Origin: Microbacterium radiodurans
Lineage (GTDB): Bacteria > Actinomycetota > Actinomycetes > Actinomycetales > Microbacteriaceae
Direction of reading: 5' to 3'
Assembly (NCBI RefSeq): GCF_008710705.1
Contig: NZ_VYRZ01000005.1
Location: forward strand, 20,651 to 84,650
DNA length: 64,000 nt
Each line of letters starts with the position of its first letter. Positions within the stretch are counted from its first letter, which is position 1. The notes under the pieces are model-generated. The model ran no database searches. It was not told the DNA's origin and saw only the letters and a program-made list of their open reading frames with translations. Positions 17,190 to 24,205 of this stretch are shown piece by piece. The translations under genes were made by a program, and so were the position numbers.

Positions 17190-17570
17190 ATGCGTCGAGT
17201 CGTCTACGGAATGGAAGCGGTGATCACCACCGATGACGTCGCGGATGCCGTGATGGAACTCGCGGCCGCCCTCGCCAACCTCAAGACGACCGTGCGGCTG
17301 AGTATGCCCATCGCCGCGGATCGGGACCCCGGTCACGACGTCGTCGACATCCTCGTCGGTCCCGGCATCCCCGTTCTGACGGAACCCGCGGCCTGGCACG
17401 GCGCCGAACCCGACTTTTCCACGAGCGCGACGATGCTGCGGATGCACCCCGCGTATCCGTACCGTCAGCCTTCTGCCGGGGAGGGGCTCTCGGTCCGGGC
17501 TGAGACATCGGCGCGCCCGCTGCCCCCTGTGTACGGCGAGGACTGGGATCCGGACCTCCACGGATACTGA
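17190..17570 (+). CDS. Hypothetical protein, 126 residues
   Basis: The N-terminal part (VITTDDVADAVMELAAALANLKTTVRLSMPIA) looks like a small alpha/beta domain, and later VVDILVGPGIPVLTEPA. The C-terminal third is Pro-rich and probably disordered, ending YGEDWDPDLHGY. No family is recognised. A likely leaderless promoter precedes ATG 17190. It ends 27 bp before the convergent XRE gene. Confidence 0.7.
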   Translation: MRRVVYGMEAVITTDDVADAVMELAAALANLKTTVRLSMPIAADRDPGHDVVDILVGPGIPVLTEPAAWHGAEPDFSTSATMLRMHPAYPYRQPSAGEGLSVRAETSARPLPPVYGEDWDPDLHGY

Positions 17571-17596
17571 CTTTCGCAGCACCGCGGGTCGCGGTC

Positions 17597-17866
17597 TCAG
17601 GCGGAGAGCGCCGTGTCCCCGTCTCCCTGAGCCTGCGCGGCGATCTCGTCGAGCGACAGCCCGAGCACGGCGGCGACCGAGGCGACCGTGGTGAACGACG
17701 GGGTCGCGAGACGGCCGGTCTCGATCTTGCGCAGCGTCTCGGCCGAGATCTGCGCGCGCGCGGCGATCTCGACGATCGATCGGTCGCCGCGAGCCTGACG
17801 CAGGAACGCACCCAGCCGCCGCCCGCGGGCGACGGTCTCGGGCGTGCGCGGCATCCGGACCATCAT
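17597..17866 (-). CDS. XRE-family HTH regulator
   Basis: The 89-residue product has one Cro/C1-type helix-turn-helix: LGAFLRQARGDRSIVEIAAR, then AQISAETLRKIETGRLATPSF and VASVAAVLGLSLDEIAAQA. It is a stand-alone DNA-binding domain. It is divergent from the methionine aminopeptidase gene with 62 bp between, so it may control that gene and itself. Several ATGs occur at the N-terminus and the exact start is open. Confidence 0.85.
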   Translation of the reverse strand: MMVRMPRTPETVARGRRLGAFLRQARGDRSIVEIAARAQISAETLRKIETGRLATPSFTTVASVAAVLGLSLDEIAAQAQGDGDTALSA

Positions 17867-17928
17867 GCCGACGATCGTACCGGTATTATCGGGCCGGTAT
17901 TCTTATAACGCATGAGAAGAGTCGCACC
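17867..17928. promoter_or_regulatory. Shared control region of the XRE and map genes
   Basis: CCGGTATT occurs twice in direct orientation (17880-17887 and 17894-17901), 14 bp apart, and the first is part of the palindrome TACCGGTA. TATAAC at 17904-17909 could be the map -10 hexamer. GAGAAGAG precedes the GTG at 17929. The repeats are a plausible operator for the XRE protein. Confidence 0.45.
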
Positions 17929-18699
17929 GTGATCGAGATCCTGAACCAGACCCAGCTCGAGCACGCTCGCAGCGCCGGCGCCATCGTCGGAAACACCCTG
18001 CACGAGCTGCGCGAGCGCGCCGTCGCCGGCGTCAACCTGCTGCAGATCGACGAGTGGGCGCGCGAGCTCATCCTGGGCGCCGGAGCCGTGTCGTGCTACG
18101 TCGACTACGCGCCCTCGTTCGGCAACGGGCCGTTCGGCCACTACATCTGCACGGCCGTGAACGACGCCGTGCTGCACGGACTCCCCCACGACTACACGCT
18201 CCAGACGGGCGACCTGCTGACCCTCGACCTCGCGGTGCTGAAGAACGGGATCGCGGCCGACGCGGCGATCAGCTTCATCATCGGGGAGGAGCAGCCCGCG
18301 GCATCCGTCGCGCTCATTCGCGCGACCGAAGAGGCACTCGCGGCGGCGATCGACGCGGCGCGGCCGGGCAACCGCATCGGCGACATCTCGCGCGCGATCG
18401 GCACGGTGCTGAAGGGTGCCGGGTACAGCGTCAACACCGAGTACGGCGGCCACGGCATCGGCACGGTCATGCACGGCGACCCGCACGTCCCCAACACCGG
18501 CCGCCCCGGCCGCGGCTACCAGCTGCGCCCCGGACTGCTGCTCGCCCTCGAGCCGTGGGTGATGGAGGACACCGCCACCCTCGTCACCGACCCCGACGGC
18601 TGGACGCTCCGCAGCGCCACCGGATGCCGCACCGCCCACACCGAGCACACGGTCGCCATCACCGACGGAGCCGCCGAGATCCTCACCCTCCCGCGCTGA
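17929..18699 (+). CDS. map: Methionine aminopeptidase, type I
   Basis: The enzyme removes the N-terminal methionine from new proteins in the cytoplasm. The 256-residue product has the pita-bread fold motifs and all metal ligands: Asp in LLTLDLAVLKNG, Asp in IAADAAISF, His in GGHGIGTVMHGDPHVPN, Glu in LALEPW and Glu in HTEHTVAI. The segment around the first two ligands departs from the common DVTVIxxGYHGD pattern. A GTG start with GAGAAGAG is used. Because it is divergent from an XRE gene rather than in a secY-adk-map cluster, it is probably a second, regulated paralogue. Confidence 0.93.
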   Translation: MIEILNQTQLEHARSAGAIVGNTLHELRERAVAGVNLLQIDEWARELILGAGAVSCYVDYAPSFGNGPFGHYICTAVNDAVLHGLPHDYTLQTGDLLTLDLAVLKNGIAADAAISFIIGEEQPAASVALIRATEEALAAAIDAARPGNRIGDISRAIGTVLKGAGYSVNTEYGGHGIGTVMHGDPHVPNTGRPGRGYQLRPGLLLALEPWVMEDTATLVTDPDGWTLRSATGCRTAHTEHTVAITDGAAEILTLPR

Positions 18700-18772
18700 C
18701 GCCCGCCCGGGCGCGGTGGAGCCGCGGGCTGTGCCGGGCCGGTCCGGTCCGGGCCGTGCCGGGCCGCCCGCC

Positions 18773-18860
18773 GTGCCGGAATGCAAGACATTTCGAGCGA
18801 CACCCCGCAGCGGATGCCGCTCCGCCGGCGCGCCGCGGCAGATCCCTTGCATCGCGGCAC
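18773..18860 (+). repeat. 88-bp palindromic repeat, copy D
   Basis: This copy differs from copy E at only three of 88 positions, all in the left arm or next to it. GTGCCGG-type sequence also occurs just before it at 18731 and 18755. It sits 73 bp after the map stop. Confidence 0.9.
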
Positions 18861-18893
18861 GGGCCCCACCGGCCACCCGCCCTGCCGCCCGCC

Positions 18894-18981
18894 GTGCCGG
18901 GATGCAAGACATCCCGAGCGACACCCCGCAGCGGATGCCGCTCCGCCGGCGCGCCGCGGCAGATCCCTTGCATCGCGGCAC
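18894..18981 (+). repeat. 88-bp palindromic repeat, copy E
   Basis: A near-identical neighbour of copy D in the same orientation, 33 bp downstream. The 382-bp gap 18700-19081 holds only these two copies and GC-rich spacer; no gene is seen. Confidence 0.9.
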
Positions 18982-19081
18982 GGGCACCACCGGCCATCCG
19001 AGGGTCGGCCGACGAAGCAACCCTGTACGTTGAGTGGGGATGGCGCGCGCGCGTCATGCTCGACGCGAGAGGGGACCGGGT

Positions 19082-19591
19082 ATGCGCTCCGGCACGCTCA
19101 GAGGAATGCCTGTCGTCGCCCTCCTTGCGGCGAGCGTCGCTCTGGCCGGCTGCGCCACGTCGCCCGGCGCCGGCGCCCCGACGACCGCCACACCCACAGC
19201 CAGCGCGTCACCGCAGACCGCCACACCCTCGGATGCCTCGGCGACACCGACCCCGTCGGCGCCGCCGGCATCCCCGGATGCTGCGACCGCACCGTCCGCA
19301 CCGCCCGCACCGTCCGCCGCCGACGTCTGCATCGAGCGGCACGAGGAGTCCCTGAATCCCGGCGACGGCGAGCGGTTCACCGGCGAGCCCGTCGTCTACG
19401 AGCGGTCTCTCGATCCGCGCTGGCTCGTCGTGATCCCCGCCGAGAACATCTACGGAGCCCTCTACGTCGAGTGCATCGTGAGCGACACCGACAGCGGGCC
19501 CCAGGTGGAATCGAACCTGTCGATGGTCGCCGACCTGTTCGACGACGAGCACCTGCAGTACCGCCTGAACAACAACGAGGGCGGCGCGTGA
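19082..19591 (+). CDS. Small secreted lipoprotein with Thr/Ser/Pro/Ala linker
   Basis: The 169-residue product has a signal sequence with lipobox (VALAGC). A low-complexity linker of TPTASASPQ/APPAPSA type reaches about residue 80. A small domain follows, with two cysteines (VCIERHEESLNPGDGERF and YVECIVSDT) and a C-terminal helix (NLSMVADLFDDEHLQYRLN). The function is unknown. ATG 19082 follows GAGAGGGG. Confidence 0.75.
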   Translation: MRSGTLRGMPVVALLAASVALAGCATSPGAGAPTTATPTASASPQTATPSDASATPTPSAPPASPDAATAPSAPPAPSAADVCIERHEESLNPGDGERFTGEPVVYERSLDPRWLVVIPAENIYGALYVECIVSDTDSGPQVESNLSMVADLFDDEHLQYRLNNNEGGA

Positions 19592-19592
19592 G

Positions 19593-19634
19593 CGATAACT
19601 TTATCGCCGCCCATCTCGGCTGATAAAGTTATCG
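19593..19634. promoter_or_regulatory. AT-rich 13-bp inverted repeat over the promoter of the ATPase gene
   Basis: CGATAACTTTATC (19593-19605) and GATAAAGTTATCG (19622-19634) are perfect reverse complements with 16 nt between. Each arm is itself nearly palindromic. TAAAGT (19624-19629) in the right arm is a good -10 hexamer 7 nt before the GTG at 19637, so the transcript would be leaderless and a protein bound here would block it. Confidence 0.6.
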
Positions 19635-19636
19635 TC

Positions 19637-20875
19637 GTGCGCGACGCGGCCGACAATCCCTTCAGCCCAGGCTCGGACATCATCCCGGCGGTGTGGGCGG
19701 GACGTGTCGAGCAGCTGAGCGACTGGCGAGACATCCTCCGCCCGCGGCTGCTCAGCGGCAAGGCCGAACGCGGACGCACGATCCTCGGCGACCCGGGGCT
19801 GGGCAAGAGCTCCCTCGTGCGCCGCATCGCCGCGGGCGCCAAGCGGGCCGGCGATTGGGTGACGCCGCAGCTGCGCATCCCGTCGGGAACCGATCCGCTC
19901 AAGCGCGTCGCCGCGGCGATCCTCGACCTGGCCGAGCAGGCCGGTTTGCCCGCCAGCCGCGAGGCCCGCATCGCGACCGCCCTCGACCGCGTGCAGGCCG
20001 TGTCGGTCTCGGGGATCGGCCTCACCCTCCGAAACCACGACGGGCCCGAACCCTACAGCGCACTCACCGACCTCCTAGTCGAGATCGGGCAGGCGGCGAT
20101 CGCTCGCAGCCAGGTCGCGGTCATCCACATCGACGAGGTGCAGAACATCGGCGACGACACGGTGCTGTCGCAGCTGCTCATCGCTCTCGGAGACACCATC
20201 ACGTTCGAGACCGACGTGACGCTGCCGGGAGGGGTCATCGCGTCCCGCGCCCTGCCGATCGCTGTCTACCTCACCGGCCTCCCCGATTTCGCCGAGATGG
20301 CCGGAGCCCGCCGGGGAGCCACGTTCGCACGACGCTTCAAGACGACCACCCTGAGCCCGCTCGGCGACGACGACCTCGCGGCGGCGCTGCAGCCCTTCGT
20401 CCTCGACGGATGGGAGGTTCCCGACGGCGAGGGCGGCCTCGCCCGCATCCGCATGACCCCCGAAGCCGTCGACGCGATCCTCCACCTCTGCCAGGGAGAA
20501 CCCTTCCTGTTCCAGCTCGCCGGCGAACGCGCCTGGTACGCCGGCACCGCCCGCACCATCACCCGCGACGACGTCCTGCGCGGCTGGCTCGGCGCCGTCC
20601 CGGAAGCCGCCGACCACGTCGACCGCATCCTCAGCCGACTCCCCGGGCGGGAGCGCGAGTTCCTCGAGGCGATGGCGCGGCTCGAACCCGCCGAGCGCCT
20701 GCACAGCCGCATCGCCGAAGAAGCCGGGTTCGCGAAGGCGACGGATGCCGGTCCGACGGCGCGCCGCCTCGACGAGAAGCGCGGCATCATCTCCCGCGGC
20801 AAGCCCATCACCTTCCGCCACCGAGCGATCGGCGCCTACCTCACGAGCGACTGGCCCCGTCCCGAGGGTGTGTGA
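19637..20875 (+). CDS. AAA/ORC-like ATPase, function unknown
   Basis: This 412-residue cytoplasmic protein has a Walker A (GDPGLGKSSL, residues 51-60) and a Walker B (VAVIHIDEVQ, 160-169). A sensor-like region IAVYLTGLPDFAEMA follows, then a helical lid. The C-terminal part (about 330-405) looks like a winged helix: LSRLPGREREFLEAMARL, then RRLDEKRGIISRGKPITFRH. This is the layout of STAND/Cdc6-like ATPases that bind DNA. The GTG start has no ribosome-binding site and lies 3 nt after a strong palindrome, which suggests autoregulation. Confidence 0.8.
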   Translation: MRDAADNPFSPGSDIIPAVWAGRVEQLSDWRDILRPRLLSGKAERGRTILGDPGLGKSSLVRRIAAGAKRAGDWVTPQLRIPSGTDPLKRVAAAILDLAEQAGLPASREARIATALDRVQAVSVSGIGLTLRNHDGPEPYSALTDLLVEIGQAAIARSQVAVIHIDEVQNIGDDTVLSQLLIALGDTITFETDVTLPGGVIASRALPIAVYLTGLPDFAEMAGARRGATFARRFKTTTLSPLGDDDLAAALQPFVLDGWEVPDGEGGLARIRMTPEAVDAILHLCQGEPFLFQLAGERAWYAGTARTITRDDVLRGWLGAVPEAADHVDRILSRLPGREREFLEAMARLEPAERLHSRIAEEAGFAKATDAGPTARRLDEKRGIISRGKPITFRHRAIGAYLTSDWPRPEGV

Positions 20876-20901
20876 GCCCGCTCGTCGAGACCGCGTCGCC
20901 G

Positions 20902-20989
20902 GTGCCGCGATGCAAGACATCACGCGCGACACCCCGGAGCGGATGCCGTTCGGCCGGCGTGTCCGGTCGGATCCCTTGCATCGCGGCAC
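20902..20989 (+). repeat. 88-bp palindromic repeat, copy F
   Basis: The left arm GTGCCGCGATGCAAGACATC and right arm GATCCCTTGCATCGCGGCAC are identical to those of copy B. It lies between convergent genes (ATPase and CsbD) and is the last copy in the window. Confidence 0.9.
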
Positions 20990-21068
20990 GGGGCGCACGG
21001 GGACGCGGGAACCAGGACGCGAAGAAGGGGATGCCGATGAGCGGCATCCCCTTCTGGTCCATCGCGAC

Positions 21069-21239
21069 TTACTTGAAGGTGTCCTTCACGTCTTCGCCCG
21101 TCTTCTTGGCCTCGGCCTTGACCTGGTCGGCCTTGCCCTCCGCCTCGAGCTTGTCGTTGTCGGTCGCCTTGCCGATCGCTTCCTTCGCCTTGCCGGCGAT
21201 GTCCTGAGCGGCGTTCTTGATCTTGTCGTCGAGTCCCAT
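21069..21239 (-). CDS. CsbD-family stress protein
   Basis: The 56-residue, strongly charged product starts MGLDDKIKNAAQDIAGKAKE and continues GKADQVKAEAKKTGEDVKDT. This is the typical CsbD pattern. Such small proteins accumulate in general stress and their mechanism is unknown. A strong ribosome-binding site (GAGAGGAG) precedes ATG 21239. It is the last gene of the Asp23-type operon. Confidence 0.9.
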   Translation of the reverse strand: MGLDDKIKNAAQDIAGKAKEAIGKATDNDKLEAEGKADQVKAEAKKTGEDVKDTFK

Positions 21240-21291
21240 GTCGGGCTCCTCTCGGTGATGGGTGCCCCGGGTGGGGCGGATGGAATGGGTA

Positions 21292-21906
21292 CTACGAGAT
21301 ACGGCGCTGATCACCGGCGAGCTTCGCGCGAAGCCCGGCGTGGATCGAGACGTACGCGGTCAACTGCTGCCCCGTCAACGTGCCGAGGTTGGCCACGAGA
21401 CGCGACACGGTGTCGGCGACCTGCGCCGGCGACGTGTTCTGCCGAGGGGTCACGCTGACGTGCAGCACCGGCTGGTGCTTGATGTCGCTCGCCGTGATCC
21501 TCGTGCTGAGGATCTCGTCGCGGCCGTCCAGCGCGTTCTTCAACGCGTCCGAGGCGAATCCCTCGGTCACCGTCACGCGTCCCAGCTCGCTCTCCGAACC
21601 GGTCGCGCGAAGCGACGTGCGCCGGCGCCCGTGGATGCTGCGCACGATCAGCACGATCAGCACGATCACGAGCACGAGAAGCGCGGCCAGCACGCCGAGC
21701 GCGACCCAGGTCAAGCTCGTCCCGGCGATCGTCGTCGCATCCCACGCCTGCTTCAGCCAGCCTTCCGCGCCGCCTCCGACGCTGGTCCACGTGTCGGCCG
21801 CCGCCGGCCAGACCGCACTCGTCACGATGCCGCCGCCGATGACGAGCAGCACCACCCCGAGGATCAGCAGAACCGTGCGGTTCACGGCTCGATTGGTGTT
21901 GTTCAC
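21292..21906 (-). CDS. AmaP-like membrane anchor of the Asp23 system
   Basis: The 204-residue product has two N-terminal membrane helices (TVLLILGVVLLVIGGGIV and LGVLAALLVLVIVLIVLIV) and a cytoplasmic domain with VSRLVANLGTLTG near the end. AmaP-like proteins hold Asp23 at the membrane. The start overlaps the stop of the upstream DUF6286-like gene (ATGA). Confidence 0.8.
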   Translation of the reverse strand: MNNTNRAVNRTVLLILGVVLLVIGGGIVTSAVWPAAADTWTSVGGGAEGWLKQAWDATTIAGTSLTWVALGVLAALLVLVIVLIVLIVRSIHGRRRTSLRATGSESELGRVTVTEGFASDALKNALDGRDEILSTRITASDIKHQPVLHVSVTPRQNTSPAQVADTVSRLVANLGTLTGQQLTAYVSIHAGLRAKLAGDQRRIS

Positions 21907-22487
21907 GAGTCCACCTCCGGGGTGCGAGGACGCTGCACACGCAGCGACGTGCGCAGCGTCTTGGCGAGCCGGTACGACTCGAGCTCGTCACGGACGACAC
22001 CGCGCACGCGCTGCTCGTCGACGGGCACACCGACCGCCGGGGTGAGGGTGACGTCGACCGAACGGTGACCGACGCCCACACGCACCTGGTCACGCGGCAG
22101 ACCGGTGTCGTCGCTCACGCGCTGGGCGAGAGCCGACGCGATCACGCCGTTGTCGGCGACGACCGCGTTCTCACCCACCCGGAGCTCGTGCTTCGACAGA
22201 CGACCGGGAGCGATCGCCAGCACGATCAGGACGAACCCCGCGAACGCGACGACGGCGCCGATCGCGATACTCACACCCGCCGGAACGCCGGTGGGAAGAC
22301 CGACCACCCACGCGAGCGACGCGGCCGGGCCGAGCAGCAGCGCGGGCTGACCGGCGAGGTTCAGCACGATCTCCGTGCCCACGAACAGGAGCGCCAGGAT
22401 GACGAGCACGACCGCGACGATCATCGCGACCGTGCGGGGCGAATGCGTCTCGCGACGCACGACCCGGCGCAGGACGGGACTGCTCAT
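21903..22487 (-). CDS. DUF6286-like membrane protein of the Asp23 operon
   Basis: The 194-residue product has two membrane helices (TVAMIVAVVLVILALLFV; VSIAIGAVVAFAGFVLIVLAI) and a cytoplasmic domain with VGHRSVDVTLTPAVGVPVDE. Alternating beta strands and a basic C-terminus resemble other small Asp23-operon proteins. Both ends overlap the neighbouring genes by 4 bp. Confidence 0.7.
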   Translation of the reverse strand: MSSPVLRRVVRRETHSPRTVAMIVAVVLVILALLFVGTEIVLNLAGQPALLLGPAASLAWVVGLPTGVPAGVSIAIGAVVAFAGFVLIVLAIAPGRLSKHELRVGENAVVADNGVIASALAQRVSDDTGLPRDQVRVGVGHRSVDVTLTPAVGVPVDEQRVRGVVRDELESYRLAKTLRTSLRVQRPRTPEVDS

Positions 22488-22819
22488 CGGACTCTCCTTC
22501 TCGTGGGGGTGACGGCACCGTTGATGGTGATGTCGACACGGGTGACGGGGCGGCCCAGCACACGGCTGAGCTCGTCCTTCACCCGGGTCTGCATGCGGCC
22601 GGCGGCCTCGACCACGGCACCGGTCGCGGCCACGGCGTCGCTGTCGTCGAGCGACGGGACGGGCATCGGCGTATCGATGCGGACGGCCACGCCGTCGCGG
22701 TAATCGGATGCCGCGACCGACACGCGGCCGACCTCGACGCCGATCACCTCGGACGCGACCTTCTCCGACACCTTCCGGATGACCCGTTCGCGTACGTCGA
22801 CCCGTCCTGCGACGCTCAT
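22484..22819 (-). CDS. Asp23/Gls24-like protein, short
   Basis: The 111-residue product lacks membrane segments. It has the Asp23 fold signature VIRKVSEKVASEVIGVEVGRVSV at the start, then VDITINGAV. It is shorter than canonical Asp23 and may form a mixed complex with the longer Asp23 protein at 23004. Overlaps both neighbours by 4 bp. Confidence 0.7.
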   Translation of the reverse strand: MSVAGRVDVRERVIRKVSEKVASEVIGVEVGRVSVAASDYRDGVAVRIDTPMPVPSLDDSDAVAATGAVVEAAGRMQTRVKDELSRVLGRPVTRVDITINGAVTPTRRRVR

Positions 22820-23007
22820 GACGACGTGCGCCGACCGGTCAGGACGTCAGCGAGTCCGCGGACGTCGAGCTTGCCCGACGCGATACGGCCCACCGCGGCG
22901 CCGATCGCCATGAACAGGGCGACGAGGAGGAATCCCCAGAAGCCGAACAGCAGGGCGGCTGCGGCGAGGATCGCTCCGATCAGCGCGCCCGAGACGGTGG
23001 CGTTCAT
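22816..23007 (-). CDS. Small membrane protein (DUF2273-like)
   Basis: The 63-residue product has two closely spaced hydrophobic helices (GALIGAILAAAALLFGFWGF; LVALFMAIGAAVGRIASG) and a short basic tail. DUF2273-type proteins of this size accompany Asp23 genes. Start and stop overlap the neighbours. Confidence 0.75.
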   Translation of the reverse strand: MNATVSGALIGAILAAAALLFGFWGFLLVALFMAIGAAVGRIASGKLDVRGLADVLTGRRTSS

Positions 23008-23531
23008 GCGACGCGCGAGTCGGACTCGTCATCATCGTCGTCAGCGCCGGCGATGTGGACGTCGTTGACCTCGATGTTGACCTCGACGACCTCGAGACCG
23101 ACGAGGCTGCTGATCGCACCGGCGACGGCCGCGCGAACCTGCGATGCGACGTCCTGGATGCGGGCCGGGTACTCGACGACGATCGTCAGGTCGGCAGCCG
23201 CCTGGGTCTCGCCGACCTCGACCTTGACGCCCTGCGTCAGGTCGGTGGCGTTGACGGCATCGCGGATCGCGCCGAAGGCGCGGGCACCGCCACCACCGAG
23301 CGCGTACACGCCGGCGACCTCGCGTGCCGCGATACCGGCGACCTTGGCGACGACGCTGTCGGCGATCGTCGTGGTGCCCGATGCATCGGTGTCGGTGGGA
23401 ACGCGCGAGGATGCGAACGAGCGGTCGACGCGGGGAGCCTGAGCGGCGGGCGACGGGGCGGCCTGCGACTTGGCGGCGTCCGCGGCGGTGGCCGGGGTCG
23501 CGGGAGCGGTGTTCTTCTGGTCGTCAGCCAT
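23004..23531 (-). CDS. Asp23/Gls24-family envelope stress protein
   Basis: The 175-residue product has a disordered Ala/Pro-rich N-terminus and an Asp23 domain: SVVAKVAGIAAREVAGVYALGGGGARAFGAIRDAV, then VEYPARIQDVASQVRAAV and VVEVNIEVNDVHI. In Firmicutes Asp23 coats the membrane under alkaline or envelope stress. It is the first gene of a six-gene operon (23531 to 21069) with overlapping genes. Confidence 0.9.
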   Translation of the reverse strand: MADDQKNTAPATPATAADAAKSQAAPSPAAQAPRVDRSFASSRVPTDTDASGTTTIADSVVAKVAGIAAREVAGVYALGGGGARAFGAIRDAVNATDLTQGVKVEVGETQAAADLTIVVEYPARIQDVASQVRAAVAGAISSLVGLEVVEVNIEVNDVHIAGADDDDDESDSRVA

Positions 23532-24144
23532 GATGTTTCCTCATCTGTCGAAGTTTCGGTCGCCGCGTGATGACCACGCTGCGATGAGCATTCGTCGTGC
23601 TCTACAGATGAGATGGGCTGAACGCGGAAAACGTCACAAAATTCTCTGACGAGTTTTCGGACGGCCCCGATTGCGCCTCGGGACCTGTTCGGCAGACAGA
23701 GCGGGTGTCTGTCTGCCGAACAGTGCTGCGGCGATGCAGCGCGCGCGTCCTCCGCCGGGGAGTCCCCACTCCTGACCCGACGCCTCGGGTGTGATCCCGG
23801 GCCCAAGCCGAACGCATCGCCCAGATGAACGTAGGCCCGGATGACGACCTCCACGGGCCAATATGAGGAGGCTCTCACGGGACACGCCGCAGGATTCTCG
23901 AAATGCATCCGACCTGCCCGTCGGCTCCGAACAACCCCCGTTTCGGCTGATCGCGGCTCCTCCGGCCCGCGGCATCCCGCCTCGGCTCGGCTCTCGATCA
24001 GAACGCCGTACCGGTCGCGCACCTCAGGAGACAACCCCCTTCCTCTGGTCCGCACCGGCGCCCTTGAGTGACCGGGTGATCGGATTCGTCCGTCTTGGGG
24101 CGGGCGGTCTGCACTCCTCGCAGCACCACGCGCGGACGCGGGGA
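23532..24144. other. Gene-free stretch upstream of the Asp23 operon
   Basis: I see no supported gene here; reading frames in both directions have a non-protein composition. CTCATCTGT (23540-23548) and ACAGATGAG (23604-23612) form an inverted pair around the leader of the Asp23 gene. A strong hairpin sits at 23685-23723. Confidence 0.6.
23685..23723. other. Perfect 16-bp hairpin, function unknown
   Basis: CTGTTCGGCAGACAGA (23685-23700) and TCTGTCTGCCGAACAG (23708-23723) pair without mismatch around a 7-nt loop. It lies about 150 bp upstream of the Asp23 operon and about 480 bp from the next gene's end, so neither terminator role is natural by position. No T tract follows. Confidence 0.7.
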
Positions 24145-24186
24145 GGCCCTGTCCGACAGGCTGTGGGATGCCGGTTGGACAGGGCC
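24145..24186. terminator. Hairpin downstream of the DUF3500 gene
   Basis: GGCCCTGTCC (24145-24154) and GGACAGGGCC (24177-24186) form a perfect 10-bp stem with a 22-nt loop. It begins 19 bp after the stop of the minus-strand gene at 24206. Confidence 0.6.
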
Positions 24187-24205
24187 GTGTCCGTTTTCTC
24201 GTGCC

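Noticed and set aside
18773..18981. Two near-identical direct copies resembling a CRISPR start
   Set aside because: The units are 88 bp, self-palindromic, occur elsewhere singly and have one GC-rich spacer only.
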